A stretch of DNA of 64,000 bases from Diphasiastrum complanatum (GCA_029204225.1 CM055113.1:22023605-22087604), one strand, 5' to 3'; positions 10,000-21,244 are shown, counted from the stretch's first letter. Made by a program: numbers and translations. Notes: a model not told the origin generated them from the sequence alone.

Positions 10000-11310
10000 C
10001 GCAAAAATGCTTGAAACTTATACCATAGGCTAAAAACAATATGTCGAGGCCAACAATGATGTCAGAAGTTGAAAATATTGACCTGCACTTTTTTCCTTAC
10101 CAGGCCATTGGTCGCTTTTCCACCAATTTGAAATCCAGATTTGCGTCGCCTTCCGAAATGCACTCAGTCGTCAACTCCCAACAACGTGCCCAGTGGAATG
10201 GTGAAATCACTTCTGGCATACTTCGAACACTTTCTCCGCTACAATCACTCTATTTTGTTGTACCGCACTTGCAGGTACAGTTTGAGTGCCCTTCGTTTTG
10301 AGATTATAGCCTTTCGTTTGGGTCAAAACGGACAAAGGACCCAAAAATAGGGACTTTTCTAGTTTTTGAATTGTTCCTTCACCATGAAGAAACTTCACTC
10401 TTCACTCGTGAAGGGACCCAACTCCAATTTCAGTATGAAAATTTTTAATGAAGTTGAAGGCTAAAATGCACTTCACTTCTTTAGGGCCCTCTTCAACAAC
10501 CCTTCAGACTCCATCCAATCGTTGAATCTGATCCAACTATGGATATCCCTTCTGGGTAGCACAATCTGAGCCGTTGATCTTGTAACTCCTCTATCCAATG
10601 GATCTGAGCACTTCTGTGCACCAATGGAGAGTCTTCTAGACACTGTCCACTTCGACACGCTACGCTCTCACCCTAGTTCTACGCACGAACAGCCCGTGAC
10701 CTCCCTGTCTGCGGCCGCGCCTCCCCACACTCAAATTTTCTTGATCTAACTCGCCGGTGGATCGATTTGAGCACAATCTGAGGCCTGGAGCAGGGTCGTC
10801 CCTACTGATTCCAAGTATGTAGAGTGTTCACTCAAGAAATTTCGTGGAGAAACGGTGATTTTAGCTCAACTTGACAAAGTGGCTTTTTTCACCTTTTTAC
10901 CGCAAATATGCTAGGTTAACTGTCTGGAGACAAATCTTTGACATAAACCTCAGAATCTCTCCATGGATGGTTGACAATGTGATTAGCTTCCTTCTTGTCC
11001 TTACGACATCCAAAACGGTGCACAAACAACGAAGAAATCACCAGTTATGTATAAAAATCGTAATCCCAAACCCGGTTTCAATTTTCAGCTAGCTTCAAAA
11101 TTGTCAATTTTTCACCAAATGTTTCCCCGTCTGATGTTATGCACAGGCTAATAATCCCTTTGTTGAGCTTAGCAAGCCTCTATAAACTAGAAACCATGCA
11201 CCAGTGCTTCTCTTTCCATCTTCAACCCGCCATAAACCTCGAACTCTCAGGAGACAGTTCTCCCGAAGCTCTCTTCAACGGCGATGTTGTACTGTGTACA
11301 CTCCCTGTAC
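10000..11310 (-). other. C2 long untranslated leader
   Basis: 1.3 kb between PBS and gag start, unusually long relative to the 274-bp LTR. It is richer in GC than its surroundings around 10650-10830. I see no convincing protein or repeat in it. It may be captured or regulatory sequence. Confidence 0.5.
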
Positions 11311-11323
11311 GGCTCTGATACCA
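11311..11323 (-). promoter_or_regulatory. C2 primer-binding site (tRNA-iMet type)
   Basis: Minus strand reads TGGTATCAGAGCC with no spacer after the LTR. Confidence 0.9.
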
Positions 11324-11597
11324 ACTTAGAATTTGCTTTGCACAGGAACACAGATCATGCTACACAGTAACACAGACATAAAACACTCTTCACAGCAAGC
11401 TCACATAGCAACTGTATTTCTCAAAATGAAATTACACTATACATATAGTTGTTCACTCAGGCAACCCATGCATGACCCAAGTTGTCTTTGGCGGGATGCA
11501 TGTCCCGTCGACTTGCCTCGTGGTGAGGCCAACTGATCCTTATCCATTGATCGGACCCACAGTACAGTAACACAGTGATTCTACTTTAATTCTAACT
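11324..11597 (-). repeat. C2 5' LTR
   Basis: Partner of 7008-7281. On the element strand it begins AGTTAG and ends CTAAGT, directly followed by the PBS. Confidence 0.88.
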
Positions 11598-12223
11598 AAT
11601 ACTTTATATGAGGAGGTAAGATAATGATTGTATATATTAATCGCCAATAAGACATCATAGAACAATTCCAAACTCTCGATGAACTATTGCACTTAGTTGA
11701 GAGTGCAAGGAAGTCTTGGGTTTTCTCCCTCCATTTTTTATTTTCACTCACCTACACCTATATTTAGCTTGCCTAATTGATCATTTACTAATTTCTCTTA
11801 GCTCTCTGCACTTTTTCTCAAATTCTAACCGCTTTGCTGCCATTTTCCTAGCTCAAAGGTCTATTGGCTTTTCAGACATCGAACCTACAGATTATAAGGA
11901 AGATTTTCTCTGAGCCTCAGTAAGGGTAGCACATGTTTCAGCCCTTAAAAAAATCATACTTCATGCTCTCTGAACTATCCTCACAGAGAAACATGCATCC
12001 AAACCAGAATCCTAAACGTAGTTATGGGATTCTAGGCCTGTAGAGCCAAGAATTGGTCACATTTAGTGAGAAACAGTCAGAAACTCGTCAGACTACCATT
12101 CTCTTGTTTGTCTTCGATAATAGAGTATTTCTGCAGATTGTGCATCAATGCATGGAAATTGGACCAATATGAATGGAACTAGATTAACATGGGATTTAGG
12201 AGAGTAGAGGAATAAATCCAACA
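11598..12223 (-). repeat. Probable 3' LTR of copia remnant C3
   Basis: On the minus strand a purine tract (ATTAAGGAGAGGG) just after the RNase H end is followed by TGTTGGATTTATTCC, the normal layout of polypurine tract and 3' LTR. The outer end cannot be fixed because no second copy is present. C2 inserted into or beside this stretch, since its target duplication is at 11598-11602. Confidence 0.5.
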
Positions 12224-14230
12224 CCCTCTCCTTAATCTGGATCCGTAAATGCTTTGATCTATAGACCAAGCAATGCACAAAATTTCTTGTGTGCATCAAT
12301 GCTCAAACCCTTGGTAAACACTTCTGCTATCATGTTTTGCGTCTAACAGTACGTTAAGCTTATCTCTCTATCGAGAATCTTACTCCTTATATAGTTAAAA
12401 TGAATCTCAATGTGTTTACCCCTAGAATGAAATCTAGGGTTGGCCAATAAGGCAATGGCACTCTGATTATCACAAAATATAATATTAGGAGTGTACTGAT
12501 TCAGATTAATATCTGACAGTAAATTGTCTCTTTAATAGCTTGAAAAGCAGTAATGTATTTTGCTTCTATAGAAGAAAGAGAAATAGAGGTTTGCTTACGA
12601 CTGTTCCAGGAGATAAGACCACCGTTGAAGAAGAATGTAAAGCCTAATGTGGATTTACGAGTGTCTACATCTCTTCCACAACTTGCATCTGAATATCCAC
12701 TTAGCTGATGGAGATTGTTCGTTGTAGTTTGAATGTGCCTCATGACTTTGATATGAGCCTTCCAATGTATGATTCCAAGATTATCCATGAATTGTCTTAA
12801 TGAGCTCACTACAAAAGTGATGTCAAGTCTTGTACAGACCATTGCATACATGAGAGAGCCGAGTATCGATTGATACAGATACTCTCTCATTTGCATTTTT
12901 CTGCTTTGTTTGAGGACATTCGTCCTTCGACAGTTGCATGCTTGGATCCATTGGTGAGTGAGCTCCTTTGCAATTAATCAGATTATATCTGACAAGAATA
13001 TTATGAAGATACACGTGTTGAGTAATGTAGATCAACCATCTCTCTCTTTTTATCTCGATGGATTTGAATTCCAAGACAATAGTGAGCCTCACCCAGATCG
13101 GCGGTCATGTCGAATTTGGAGGACAACATATGTTTATAGCATCCTTCACCTGATCGGTACTGTTGTTGAAAAGCAATGTATCATCGACATACAAGGTAAT
13201 GACAGTGAAAGAATGTTGCACTGACTTGAAATAAATGTTAAAATCAGCAATATTTGGTTTGAAGCCATGTTGGATGAGAAATGTGTTGATCCTTTGAAAC
13301 CAAGCTTTTGTTGATTGTTTCAAGCCATAAAGTGCCTTGTGGAGTCCCTCAGCTTGTGTATATAAATGTCCTCTTCTATAACTCCATTCAGATAAACTGT
13401 CAATACATCAAGTTGATGTACTTCGAGGTTCACCGCAATAGCAAAAGATAAACAGATCCGGATCGATGAATATTTGACTACGGGTCTCATTGTAGTCGAT
13501 GTTTGGGATCTGAAAAAATCCTTTGGCTACTAGTCGGGCCTTCCTTTGGTCAATATCCTTGCCAATTTTGTATTTGATTTTGAAGACCCATTTGCAATCG
13601 ATGAGATTGTTGCCAGCAGGTAGTTCAACCAATGACCATGTTTGGTTCTTGATCAGAGAGGAATACTCTATGTCCATTGCTTCTCTCAAGAGATCAGAGT
13701 CTGATTGACTAAGTGCCTCTTCTACTATAGTTGGTTCCTGCATTAAAAGATGAGCAGACTCGGGAATATACCTCGTGGGTTGTGTGCACACTCGATTTGA
13801 TCTTCTTGGAGGTCACATTGATTGATAATCCAATCGGGTTGTTGGTGAGTAACAAAAACGTCTTTCTCTGATTCATTGTTGAATAGCTGGTCGATTGTCG
13901 GCACGATGGAGCCTGAGGCTAGAATTGTCGTGTTGGTGGTAGGTGTAGATAGTTTGCATGGAATTTTATCTTTGCCTTTGAAGTCGATGAATTGATCCTC
14001 GATAAGGCAGTATCCCTGCTGAATAAAATATGCTGGGTATTGGGGTCATACAACTTATAGGTATTGTCAGAGGAGATATAACTGACCAGGATGGTCTTTA
14101 GACGTTGGAAATTGAATTTGTTATGCCTTCTTGTTTGCCTTGGAGGATTCAAGGCAATGGGAGGCCCTGAGGCATAGCCAACAAAAAAAAAAAAAACCCT
14201 CCTCATCTGCTTCCTCTTATCCATATTGCT
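12224..14230 (-). pseudogene. Copia remnant C3: integrase C-terminus, RT, RNase H
   Basis: Ordered minus-strand blocks of one copia pol. 13919-14224 is the integrase C-terminal region (SSDNTYKLYDPNTQHILFSR). 13408-13791 is the RT start (YSSLIKNQTWSLVELPAG, QRKARLVAKGFFQIP). 13105-13323 holds STKAWFQRINTFL and the active site YVDDTLLF. 12823-13092 and 12501-12896 hold the later RT and RNase H (GYSDASCGRDVDTRKS, SISLSSIEAKYITA). Readable tail blocks run to ~12260. Gag, protease and the integrase core are missing beyond 14230. Many shifts and stops are present. Confidence 0.85.
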
Positions 14231-14647
14231 AGACTATCAAGCTATTGGACTTGTGCGAAATATGACTGAAATGAGCGAGAGTGGTGTAACGGGGGTCACA
14301 GAGAAGCGATATATATGGAACAGTATGGTATATTGCTTATGTGTGCAAGTAGTGTAATAGGGATGAAAAGGGATAGAACAAGACCGATACGTGGGGAGGT
14401 AGAGCAAAAAAAAAGTGAAAAAAAAAATGTCTTGGGGGCGAAGTCCTTTTTTCCAAGGGCACGTGCGAATGGATGGCGTGTTGCGTGTGCGAACTGATGG
14501 CGAATAAAATTGCGTCACATGTTGATGTACGATGGAATGAGACTAAGACATGTGCCAAACTGTCAAGTCACATGTGTGTCATAGTACAGATGAATAGAGA
14601 GGCGACATATGTTTCGTTGACCATTGAATCACACATGTAAAAAATAA

Positions 14648-14657
14648 CCTATAAAAG
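14648..14657 (+). promoter_or_regulatory. Candidate TATA box for U1
   Basis: CCTATAAAAG lies ~220 bases ahead of the U1 ATG at 14871. Between them an exact 17-base string (acatatcgctcttgtgc) occurs twice, near 14698 and 14789. No transcript evidence is available. Confidence 0.4.
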
Positions 14658-14870
14658 ACACGCACTGTTATTTTTTTGTTTTTTTTTCTCAATTTTGCAC
14701 ATATCGCTCTTGTGCGCGCTACTTGTTTGTTCCCAATAGCTAGTACTCTATGTGCACAAAAGTGTGATATTCCAAGTTCTATTTCTGTACATATCGCTCT
14801 TGTGCATGTTCTTAACAACCATTTTTTTCTAGTTTATTTATCTTGCACACAGAAGCAATATTTGCCAAAG

Positions 14871-15999
14871 ATGGCGTCATCTTTCGGAGCTAGCCGTGAG
14901 AGCACCCTTAGTGCATTTTTTACTGAGTTAGCTACTTTCATTCCCTATTTTGCCCTTTTCTTTACATATTTTTCGGAGGTCCTCTCTCATTCATGCATTT
15001 TACTGATCTTGTCCATTTCTTTTTGCAGTTCATGTAGAGACTGGATATGATGTATATGAGATTGTTTGAACAATTTAAAAACTCTATGATGTGTGTCGTT
15101 TGTAAGAGAACATGTCGTTTTGCTGAATACCAGACTAGGTTTATACTTTTTTTTGTTATTTCAGATCTTGGACGATGAGGAAGTTGTAGCTTCAAATCCT
15201 CAGATCATCTCATTCTCAGTCCCATCGTCCTTCAAAGACATTAGTCACTTTCTTATTGACACCGCTAATAAGGATGGTAATTTTCTTGATGTTGATACTC
15301 AAGTGCTTAGGGATTCTTTCATTACTGTGCTGATGAATCAATGTTTGATGTTGAAACTAAATGTTTTTTTAATTTGCCAGTATACCATATAAATGGCGAT
15401 GTATATATTACTACAACTGATTTGTATAATTTTTTCGATTATCGTGAGAATGGGGTGCTTTCTTTATTATCCGACGCAATTTCTAAATTCTTTGTCTTAT
15501 AGATTTTGAAATTGAAGATTTGGTGTCTAGAATGGATTACAATGATGAGGAAGGACTTCTGACGGGTGAAGAATGTCTGACGAAAGCTTTGTCAGATTTT
15601 GTTGAGCATGGACGAAACATGCCATCCATTCATGGCAATTCAATCCTAGATGGGCTTCCCTTGTCCATTGTTAATGCATTTCACAAATGATTCTTCTTCA
15701 ATAGGAGGTCATAATATTGATCATCCGAAGCTTTGGTTGTAGCCGATGATGAAGAATGTGTAAGTGTTTTTACTTCAATGTGTAAGAATGTTATCTTGAA
15801 TGTGAATGGTATTTATGTTTAACTCTTATTTTCTATTGCAGAATGCACTTTGATCATTTTCGTCAAGAGATCTTATGTTTCGAACATTCTAGGTTTTATT
15901 GATGAGAATGTTCCTTTAAGGAGCTCTCATTATTCATTGTACTCTACATATATTGATTTTAGTGAAAACAAGGATAATGCACATCTATTAAATGCATAG
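14871..15999 (+). CDS. U1: unrecognised split-gene candidate
   Basis: I do not recognise this gene. An ATG at 14871 opens MASSFGASRESTLSAFF. Several good plant splice signals follow: acceptors ...TTTTTGCAG (15028), ...TTATTTCAG (15164), ...AATTTGCCAG (15380) and ...CTATTGCAG (15841), and donors GTAAGAG (15102), GTAATT (15277) and GTAAGTG (15760). Joining 15165-15276 to 15381 keeps the frame and gives a readable acidic product that includes INGDVYITTTDLYNFF. Another block from 15503 (FEIEDLVSRMDYNDEEGLL) and a last block 15842-15996 (RSYVSNILGFIDENVPL) are also open. The join between the first two blocks is not clean, since stops occur in every frame of 15029-15101. It may be a decayed gene or a transposon-borne fragment. 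Confidence 0.4.
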
Positions 16000-16045
16000 T
16001 CAAGCAAAGAATTTCTTCATGACAATACAACTATTGAAAGCATAG

Positions 16046-16270
16046 TTGCATAAAACCACGGTTCAAACCTCAAATAACGGTTTGAATCATTCGAACCATT
16101 CGGAACCGGTTCAAACCAGATTAAAAAAAAAAATTCCCAGAAAGCCAAAAAAAACATTTTGTAAATTTTATGTTTTTTCAGTTCGAACCGTTTTCCGATA
16201 CGAACTTGGCCTACAGTTCGAATTGGAAAAAATCGGTTCAAATCGGCCGATTAGAATTGGGGTGTAAGGG
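16046..16270. repeat. Cluster of GGTTCGAACC-like palindromic motifs
   Basis: Within ~200 bases, variants of ggttcaaacc, ggtttgaat, ggaaccggttcaaacc, gttcgaaccg and gttcgaattgg recur on both strands around two poly-A tracts. The motif is self-complementary, so the tract can fold. It sits between the convergent ends of U1 and U2. Function unknown. Confidence 0.5.
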
Positions 16271-16309
16271 CTAATTGAAGGAGATACAACAACTGATGAT
16301 AAAGATTGA

Positions 16310-18137
16310 AAATTTTGTATTTTGTATTTATACAGTCAATACTTATACAATCAGTACATATTATTTGACTATGATGCTCTTCTCCCTTGTTCCATGAATT
16401 TGCAAATTTTTTTGAACTGTCATAATCTGAAGATCTAATGATCCGTCTAATTTGAACTCTTCTGTAAAACCATTAAAACAATTGAATGATTTAGCTTCTT
16501 TTTGCATTGGTTCTCCCATGCTGGGTGTTTCAATAGAATGTTGCTTGTGCTTGCCAATGTGAGTTCTCCATTCCTTGTGATGACCAGATACTCATGCTCC
16601 CATAGGTATTGGCAAAGACCTTGATGTGTGATCCTTGAGTATGTGCTGCATAATAGTAAAATATAGAATCAGCAAAAGCAAAATTGAAATCACAACTGAT
16701 AGGAAATTAAGAAACATTCATAGTAACTGACCATGTAATGCATGATATGATCTGGCTCCCATGATTTTGAAACAGCATCAACAAACTCCACATAAGTCTG
16801 TTGGATGATATGTTTCTCTGTATTTGTAAATTTATTTTTTCTTAGGATTTTTATCTAATTTTTTTCACACATCAACTTTGTATAGTCTAGTTGTACCTCA
16901 CACCTCGAAATCCTGAGTTGCAGCAATGACCTCTTTCCAAACAGAGTGTGCAATACTGAATTCTTTATTGTGTGGTTTGACAAAAATCTTCGTGCTTTTG
17001 CTCCTTTTATGCTTGGCTTACATGAAAAATTTCCAGTCTTTCCTAAAAGCTTTTCAACTTTTTGTATTTTCACATGACACTTGTGGAGTCCTGCTTTCGA
17101 TATAACATCTTCTAATGTAGAGATGGCTTGTTTCGATAATTATGTTGGCTTGGTACTCCAAGAAAATAATATGTCAAGAAAAACAAGTTTCCCTATTATC
17201 CTCACCTTTGCATGAAGAGTACAAATGTGTACATTTTCAATGGAATAGGCAATACAAGTTTCCAGTTTGGATCCAAATTCTCTCTTGTTATACATGTACT
17301 TCTTGTAACATCTTTCATCAGTTTCATGCAGTATATACATGAATGCAGATGTGGCTCCATGAGAAACATTATAGATGCATTTCAAAGTTTTCAAATCACT
17401 GCCAAATGCCACTCCACATTGAAATCTCATTTTCCAAGTACATTGAGTTGTACACCATCCATATACTCTTTGATAATCCGAGGATAAGATGTTCTACATA
17501 ATATCCATGATAAAATATCATGATCCTCTTTCAAAACCTATCAACATAAATGTACCATTAGATTCAGATATAAACATAGCTAGTTACTTTGATTATATTT
17601 CATTATTGAATGAGCAAATATACCTGGAAAGCTACCAACCACCACATATCGTTTTCTAACACTGAAGTTAAAATCTCCCTGATCAATTGATTGTCCAAGT
17701 GTCTCGTTCATGAGAGTTGTACTAACCCTCTCTATCTTTTGTCCTTTAACTATTTCTGACTCATCTAACTTAAAGCACTACAATTATTTTACCACTTACC
17801 TTTTCCATTGTGATTTTATAAAAAGCAATCATATATCTTAGTAACTGATTTACATCCACAAATAGGTTATTTGATGCATTGTAATAATTTGATCTTCCTT
17901 CAGTTTGATATGTCTCTTCAATATGAAATGGATTGCCTATAATCCTAAGCATTCCAATATTTAAGCTATTTCTCTCATGTTTAAAATGATATGACCTTGG
18001 AAGAGGAACCTTTTTATTACAAACTTGCTTAAATGCTTGATAAGTTTAAAAATCGTATCATATTTTTCTCTGCTTATCCCAGCAAAATCACAAGAACCTT
18101 GCATGATAGTCTTATTTAAGAATTTTTGTATGTCCAT
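16310..18137 (-). CDS. U2: unrecognised multi-exon candidate
   Basis: Minus-strand coding-like blocks are separated by proper GT-AG introns. The start at 18137 gives MDIQKFLNKTIMQGSCDFAG. After a frame change near 18016 a block runs to the donor AAG|GTAAGT at 17800 (LRIIGNPFHIEETYQTEG). Further blocks are 17764-17624 (RVSTTLMNETLGQSIDQGD), 17537-17206 (SHGATSAFMYILHETDE, with one internal frameshift), 17111-16911 (GLHKCHVKIQKVEKLLGKTG), 16818-16736 (TYVEFVDAVSKSWEPDH) and 16645 downward (VFANTYGSMSIWSSQGMENS). Joining the last two across GT-AG preserves frame. The SSQGMENSHW stretch reminds me of QG-x-E patterns in some eukaryotic transposase-like proteins, but I cannot confirm this. Frameshifts suggest a pseudogene. 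Confidence 0.45.
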
Positions 18138-18253
18138 CATCACCAAAAAACACACAAAACAAGCTAACTCTACCCCAAAATCCACCTCAAATACACTAAA
18201 AAGCAAAAGCAACTAAAAAAACAACTATAGCTAGCTAGTGATAGTCTATCTCT

Positions 18254-18266
18254 GCCAACGGCACCA
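18254..18266 (-). promoter_or_regulatory. S1 gypsy primer-binding site (tRNA-Asp-like)
   Basis: Minus strand reads TGGTGCCGTTGGCAG, close to the TGGCGCCGTTGCC PBS typical of Tat/Athila gypsy elements. It lies ~10 bases beyond the end of LTR S1. U2's first ATG is only ~115 bases further on the same strand. Confidence 0.6.
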
Positions 18267-18276
18267 CTTTAAGGTG

Positions 18277-19058
18277 TGTAGGATAATTGGTGAGCAGTCC
18301 TCCGCCTGCCAACAAGGGTTAGAACACAAGATAGGTTCCTAACTATGCTTACTTGCTAGTTTAGGTGCTATTCTAACTCTACTTTAACACTAACCCACCT
18401 TCACACTACTTCAACTAACTCTAAACACAAGCATGCATCATGATTGGGGATGAAAGAGGAAGAGAAGAGGAGAAAGAGAAATGGTGAGATGGAGGTTAGC
18501 TCAAATGCTCAATGTGCATGCTAATGGAAAACCATAACTAATCAAAACAAGAACAATGAAATGGAAAGCAAGTAGAAAACACAATAATAGCATTAGCATG
18601 AGGGATTAGCAAATGAGAATGCTTTGGCTCTAAAAAATAGTAGAGTCTCCTCCTCTCATAAGCATAAAAAATGGTTACAAATGGTGCCTTTTTGTCTTTG
18701 GGGTGGGCATTGCCCCTTGCTTTCCATTGGCTACTTGCAAGAAGGTGGGATTGAAATCCACACCCTTCACAAGAAGCACAAACTAATCTATGGTGTAAGG
18801 AAGAAGCACACCCGACCTACCACCATTTGACTTTGACTAGTTTACAAAACTTAGAAACTAAAGTTAGGCTTAAACTTTGGCCTTTTATCAGTATTTTCTA
18901 AACATGGCCCAAAGTCACGTTTATTGCCAAAATTAATTATTTACAAGTGCTCATTGGGCCATGGGCTTACGCACGCAGGATGTCATGACCCTAGCCACTA
19001 TTTCTAACTAATTTATTTATTGAGATACATCTTATAGTGACCTATGTAGTTACCAACA
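18277..19058 (-). repeat. Gypsy LTR S1 (minus orientation)
   Basis: Diverged relative of 48678-49494. Shared blocks include the start TGTAGG, caacaagggttaga, ggttagctcaaatgc, acaaatggtgcctttttg and gctcattgggccatgggctt. It ends CCAACA at 19058, so the ends are TG...CA. With the PBS next to it, it is a 5' LTR. The body that should follow is not recognisable as gag-pol. Unassigned DNA follows at 19059-19440. Confidence 0.7.
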
Positions 19059-19470
19059 CTGAATTCAATGAGGAAGGCGTGCACGCAGAATCAAAAGTAT
19101 TAGAAGATGAGGCGACTATCTCGAAAGTATGACCAGCAGGGCAGAGTATCGCTATGACGTGGTGGTAGGGAGTAAGAAGACAATCAGGCAATCCTCGCGT
19201 GATGGTGATACTGGTGAATGACCTGATATTGGAACGACATGAGGGATCCAAGATCGTCTAGAATCTGTCAAAGATTCTCACATGGTAGCGATACTGCAAA
19301 GAAATAATAGTGTTGACACACCAAGAGCTACAGGGAGTAAAAATCCAAAACTTAGCAAAAGGTTTTAACTAATCAAACAACATTTATATAGCTAAAACCA
19401 ATAAAATCCAAGTCGTACACGCGTCGATCCAACAACGGATCAGATCTATGGCACATAATATAACCCTCCA

Positions 19471-19837
19471 CACGTGCGAGACCACATGTGCTACAATATG
19501 TGTCAATCTGCCATTCGGCCATGTGCCCACACGTGCGAGCTAATATGTGCTAGAACACATGCCACCAAACCATTCGACCACGTGGCCACACGTGCAAGTT
19601 TCACATCTGTGGATACAGACGTGTGGTCCCACACGTCAGGTACTGATTGGGCCACATGACCACACGTGTGAGCTTATACGTGCGAGAACACATGTCGTTG
19701 ATCCATTCGACCATGTGTCCCCACGTGGGATCCCACACGTGTTGATCCAGATGTGTAGTTTCACACGTGTGTATACAAACGTGTGGTTCCACATGCCAGT
19801 TATTGATTGGGCCACGTGTCGCTGGTATTCACACGTG
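19471..19837. promoter_or_regulatory. Array of ten CACGTG G-boxes
   Basis: Perfect CACGTG hexamers start at 19471, 19530, 19579, 19589, 19663, 19722, 19736, 19764, 19813 and 19832. Extra ACGTG or CACGTC variants lie at 19619, 19633, 19678 and 19779. The embedding sequence is an irregular tandem repeat: (c)cattcgRccaYgtg recurs at ~19510, 19570 and 19703, and gattgggccac at ~19645 and 19806. CACGTG is the plant G-box bound by bZIP and bHLH factors. The array ends 13 bases before a TATA box. Confidence 0.75.
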
Positions 19838-19850
19838 CCAACTTTTTTTT

Positions 19851-19860
19851 CCTATATAAG
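19851..19860 (+). promoter_or_regulatory. TATA box downstream of the G-box array
   Basis: CCTATATAAG preceded by a T8 run. It would direct plus-strand transcription from ~19890 into 19900-20574, which joins R-family LTR sequence at 20093. No coding frame begins there. Confidence 0.55.
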
Positions 19861-20574
19861 TCCATTCTCGGGGATTGTACAGGTTTTCGCGTAATTTGCT
19901 TTCACGTTTGATTGCTTCCATATGACTTGCATTTGTGATATCGCCATCATGCGAGCGACCTCGTTTCCAGGCCTGTTCCTTACACAACACTTGCTTACCT
20001 TTCTCATCATATGTGAGCCTTAAAGGTGTTTATCTTCCCCTTGATGTTCTCCTTGGCTTTTGACTTGATGAAGGTCCTTCACCATCTAATGGTTGGAATG
20101 TTGTCCTGGCACTCGCCTTGGCATGCCAGCGCCCCTAGGGTCAGTCACACACTTGAAATGTAACCTTCTCAGATTTATCAGTAAAGTGGGATTTTCCTCA
20201 AACTAACTCTGATTACCTTCTGGGTTTCAATGTTCGGTAAAAGCGCCAGTTGTAAGGCCGCTTCAAACTTTTTAATTTGGCACATAGCTGAGGGTCGTAT
20301 CCTGGGACGCCAGCGGTATGCCGTCGGGACCATTCGGTCCGTGGCGCCAGCGGTATGATGTCGGGACCATCTGGTCCAAGAACTGGTTGTCTCCATATCT
20401 GTCGCGACTTGTGGTTCTAAGTGTTCCTTGCATGAACGTGAATGGGTTAAGCTCTTGGGGAACGGGCTCTAACCTATCGGCTGAGTTGGATGGCTTGCTT
20501 GGGTGGAAGTTACCTGTTTATGGCTGTCCAGTCTGGCGTGGTGCCAGGTTGGCTTCCAGTGCTCATGACGAAGC

Positions 20575-21230
20575 TGTGAAAATTGTCAGCATTTCCTAGC
20601 TAGTTTGAGGCCTAAATTGGCAGTTTTTGTACATAGTTTTGGATCTAACATTTCACACGTGTGAAAGAGGCCTAGATACTTTTATTTTATTATATATTTC
20701 ATGTTGAAGAAGTCTCAAACTTCAGGACCTTCGAAATGACACCAAAATCATGTTATTTAGACATATAGACCAAAATTGGCTATTTTTAGGCTACTGGTGT
20801 CCTAAATTTGGGTCCTAAGTTCTAGAGAGAGGAGAGAGAGTCATCTCTCCCACCTATATTAGGCTGAAATTCGTGGATAACAGGTTGGAGAAACCTATTG
20901 TATTGTTGAGAGAGATCAATAGATCATTGTCACAGTTTCTTCCTCCATTGAGAGCATTGCTTTGTGTATTGTCTTCAAGGTTTTGTATATGATCTTAAGA
21001 GGTTTCCAAAAGTGGTAGGCTGCTGTTGTAGGGCTGGTATGCTGTTGTTTTTGGTTGCCATCAGTACCTTTTATTAGTTTCTTTTGTCTCTTGAATGCTT
21101 TGTCAAGTTCATGTCTATCAAAGATAGCATTAGGATGCTTTGCCATTTCTAGCTTTTGTAGCTTGTTGTGCAAAGATCTTAGCCAAGTATTTTGGGAGTT
21201 TGGATCCATTCAAGATCCATTTTTTTCACA
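20575..21230 (+). repeat. Element B 5' LTR
   Basis: Closely matches 25952-26605. It contains TTCACACGTGTGAA at 20652-20665, the same palindrome as in the C1 LTR, and a GA-rich tract (agagagaggagagagag) near 20825. The short ORF at 21055-21309 is LTR sequence. Confidence 0.9.
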
Positions 21231-21244
21231 TGGTATCAGAGCTA
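21231..21244 (+). promoter_or_regulatory. Element B primer-binding site (tRNA-iMet type)
   Basis: TGGTATCAGAGCTA directly after the LTR end CACA. Confidence 0.9.

Larger units (their letters stand above)
7008..11597 (-). mobile_element. Ty1/copia element C2 with AG...GT LTR ends, integrase-deleted
   Basis: Minus-strand element with 274-bp LTRs at 7008-7281 and 11324-11597, 5-bp target duplication aatac (7003-7007 and 11598-11602), and PBS directly abutting the 5' LTR. Internal order is a 1.3-kb leader, gag, protease joined in frame to RT, and RNase H. Integrase is absent. Both LTR copies start AG and end GT on the element strand. The exact duplication and the PBS position leave little room to shift the boundaries. 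Stops and shifts in gag and RNase H make it defective. Confidence 0.9.

Noticed and set aside
6808-12072. 35-bp inverted repeat (6808-6842 versus 12038-12072) as terminal inverted repeats of a DNA transposon
   Set aside because: No target duplication outside it; one arm falls within gypsy-like coding on the minus strand, so a shared retroelement fragment is likelier.
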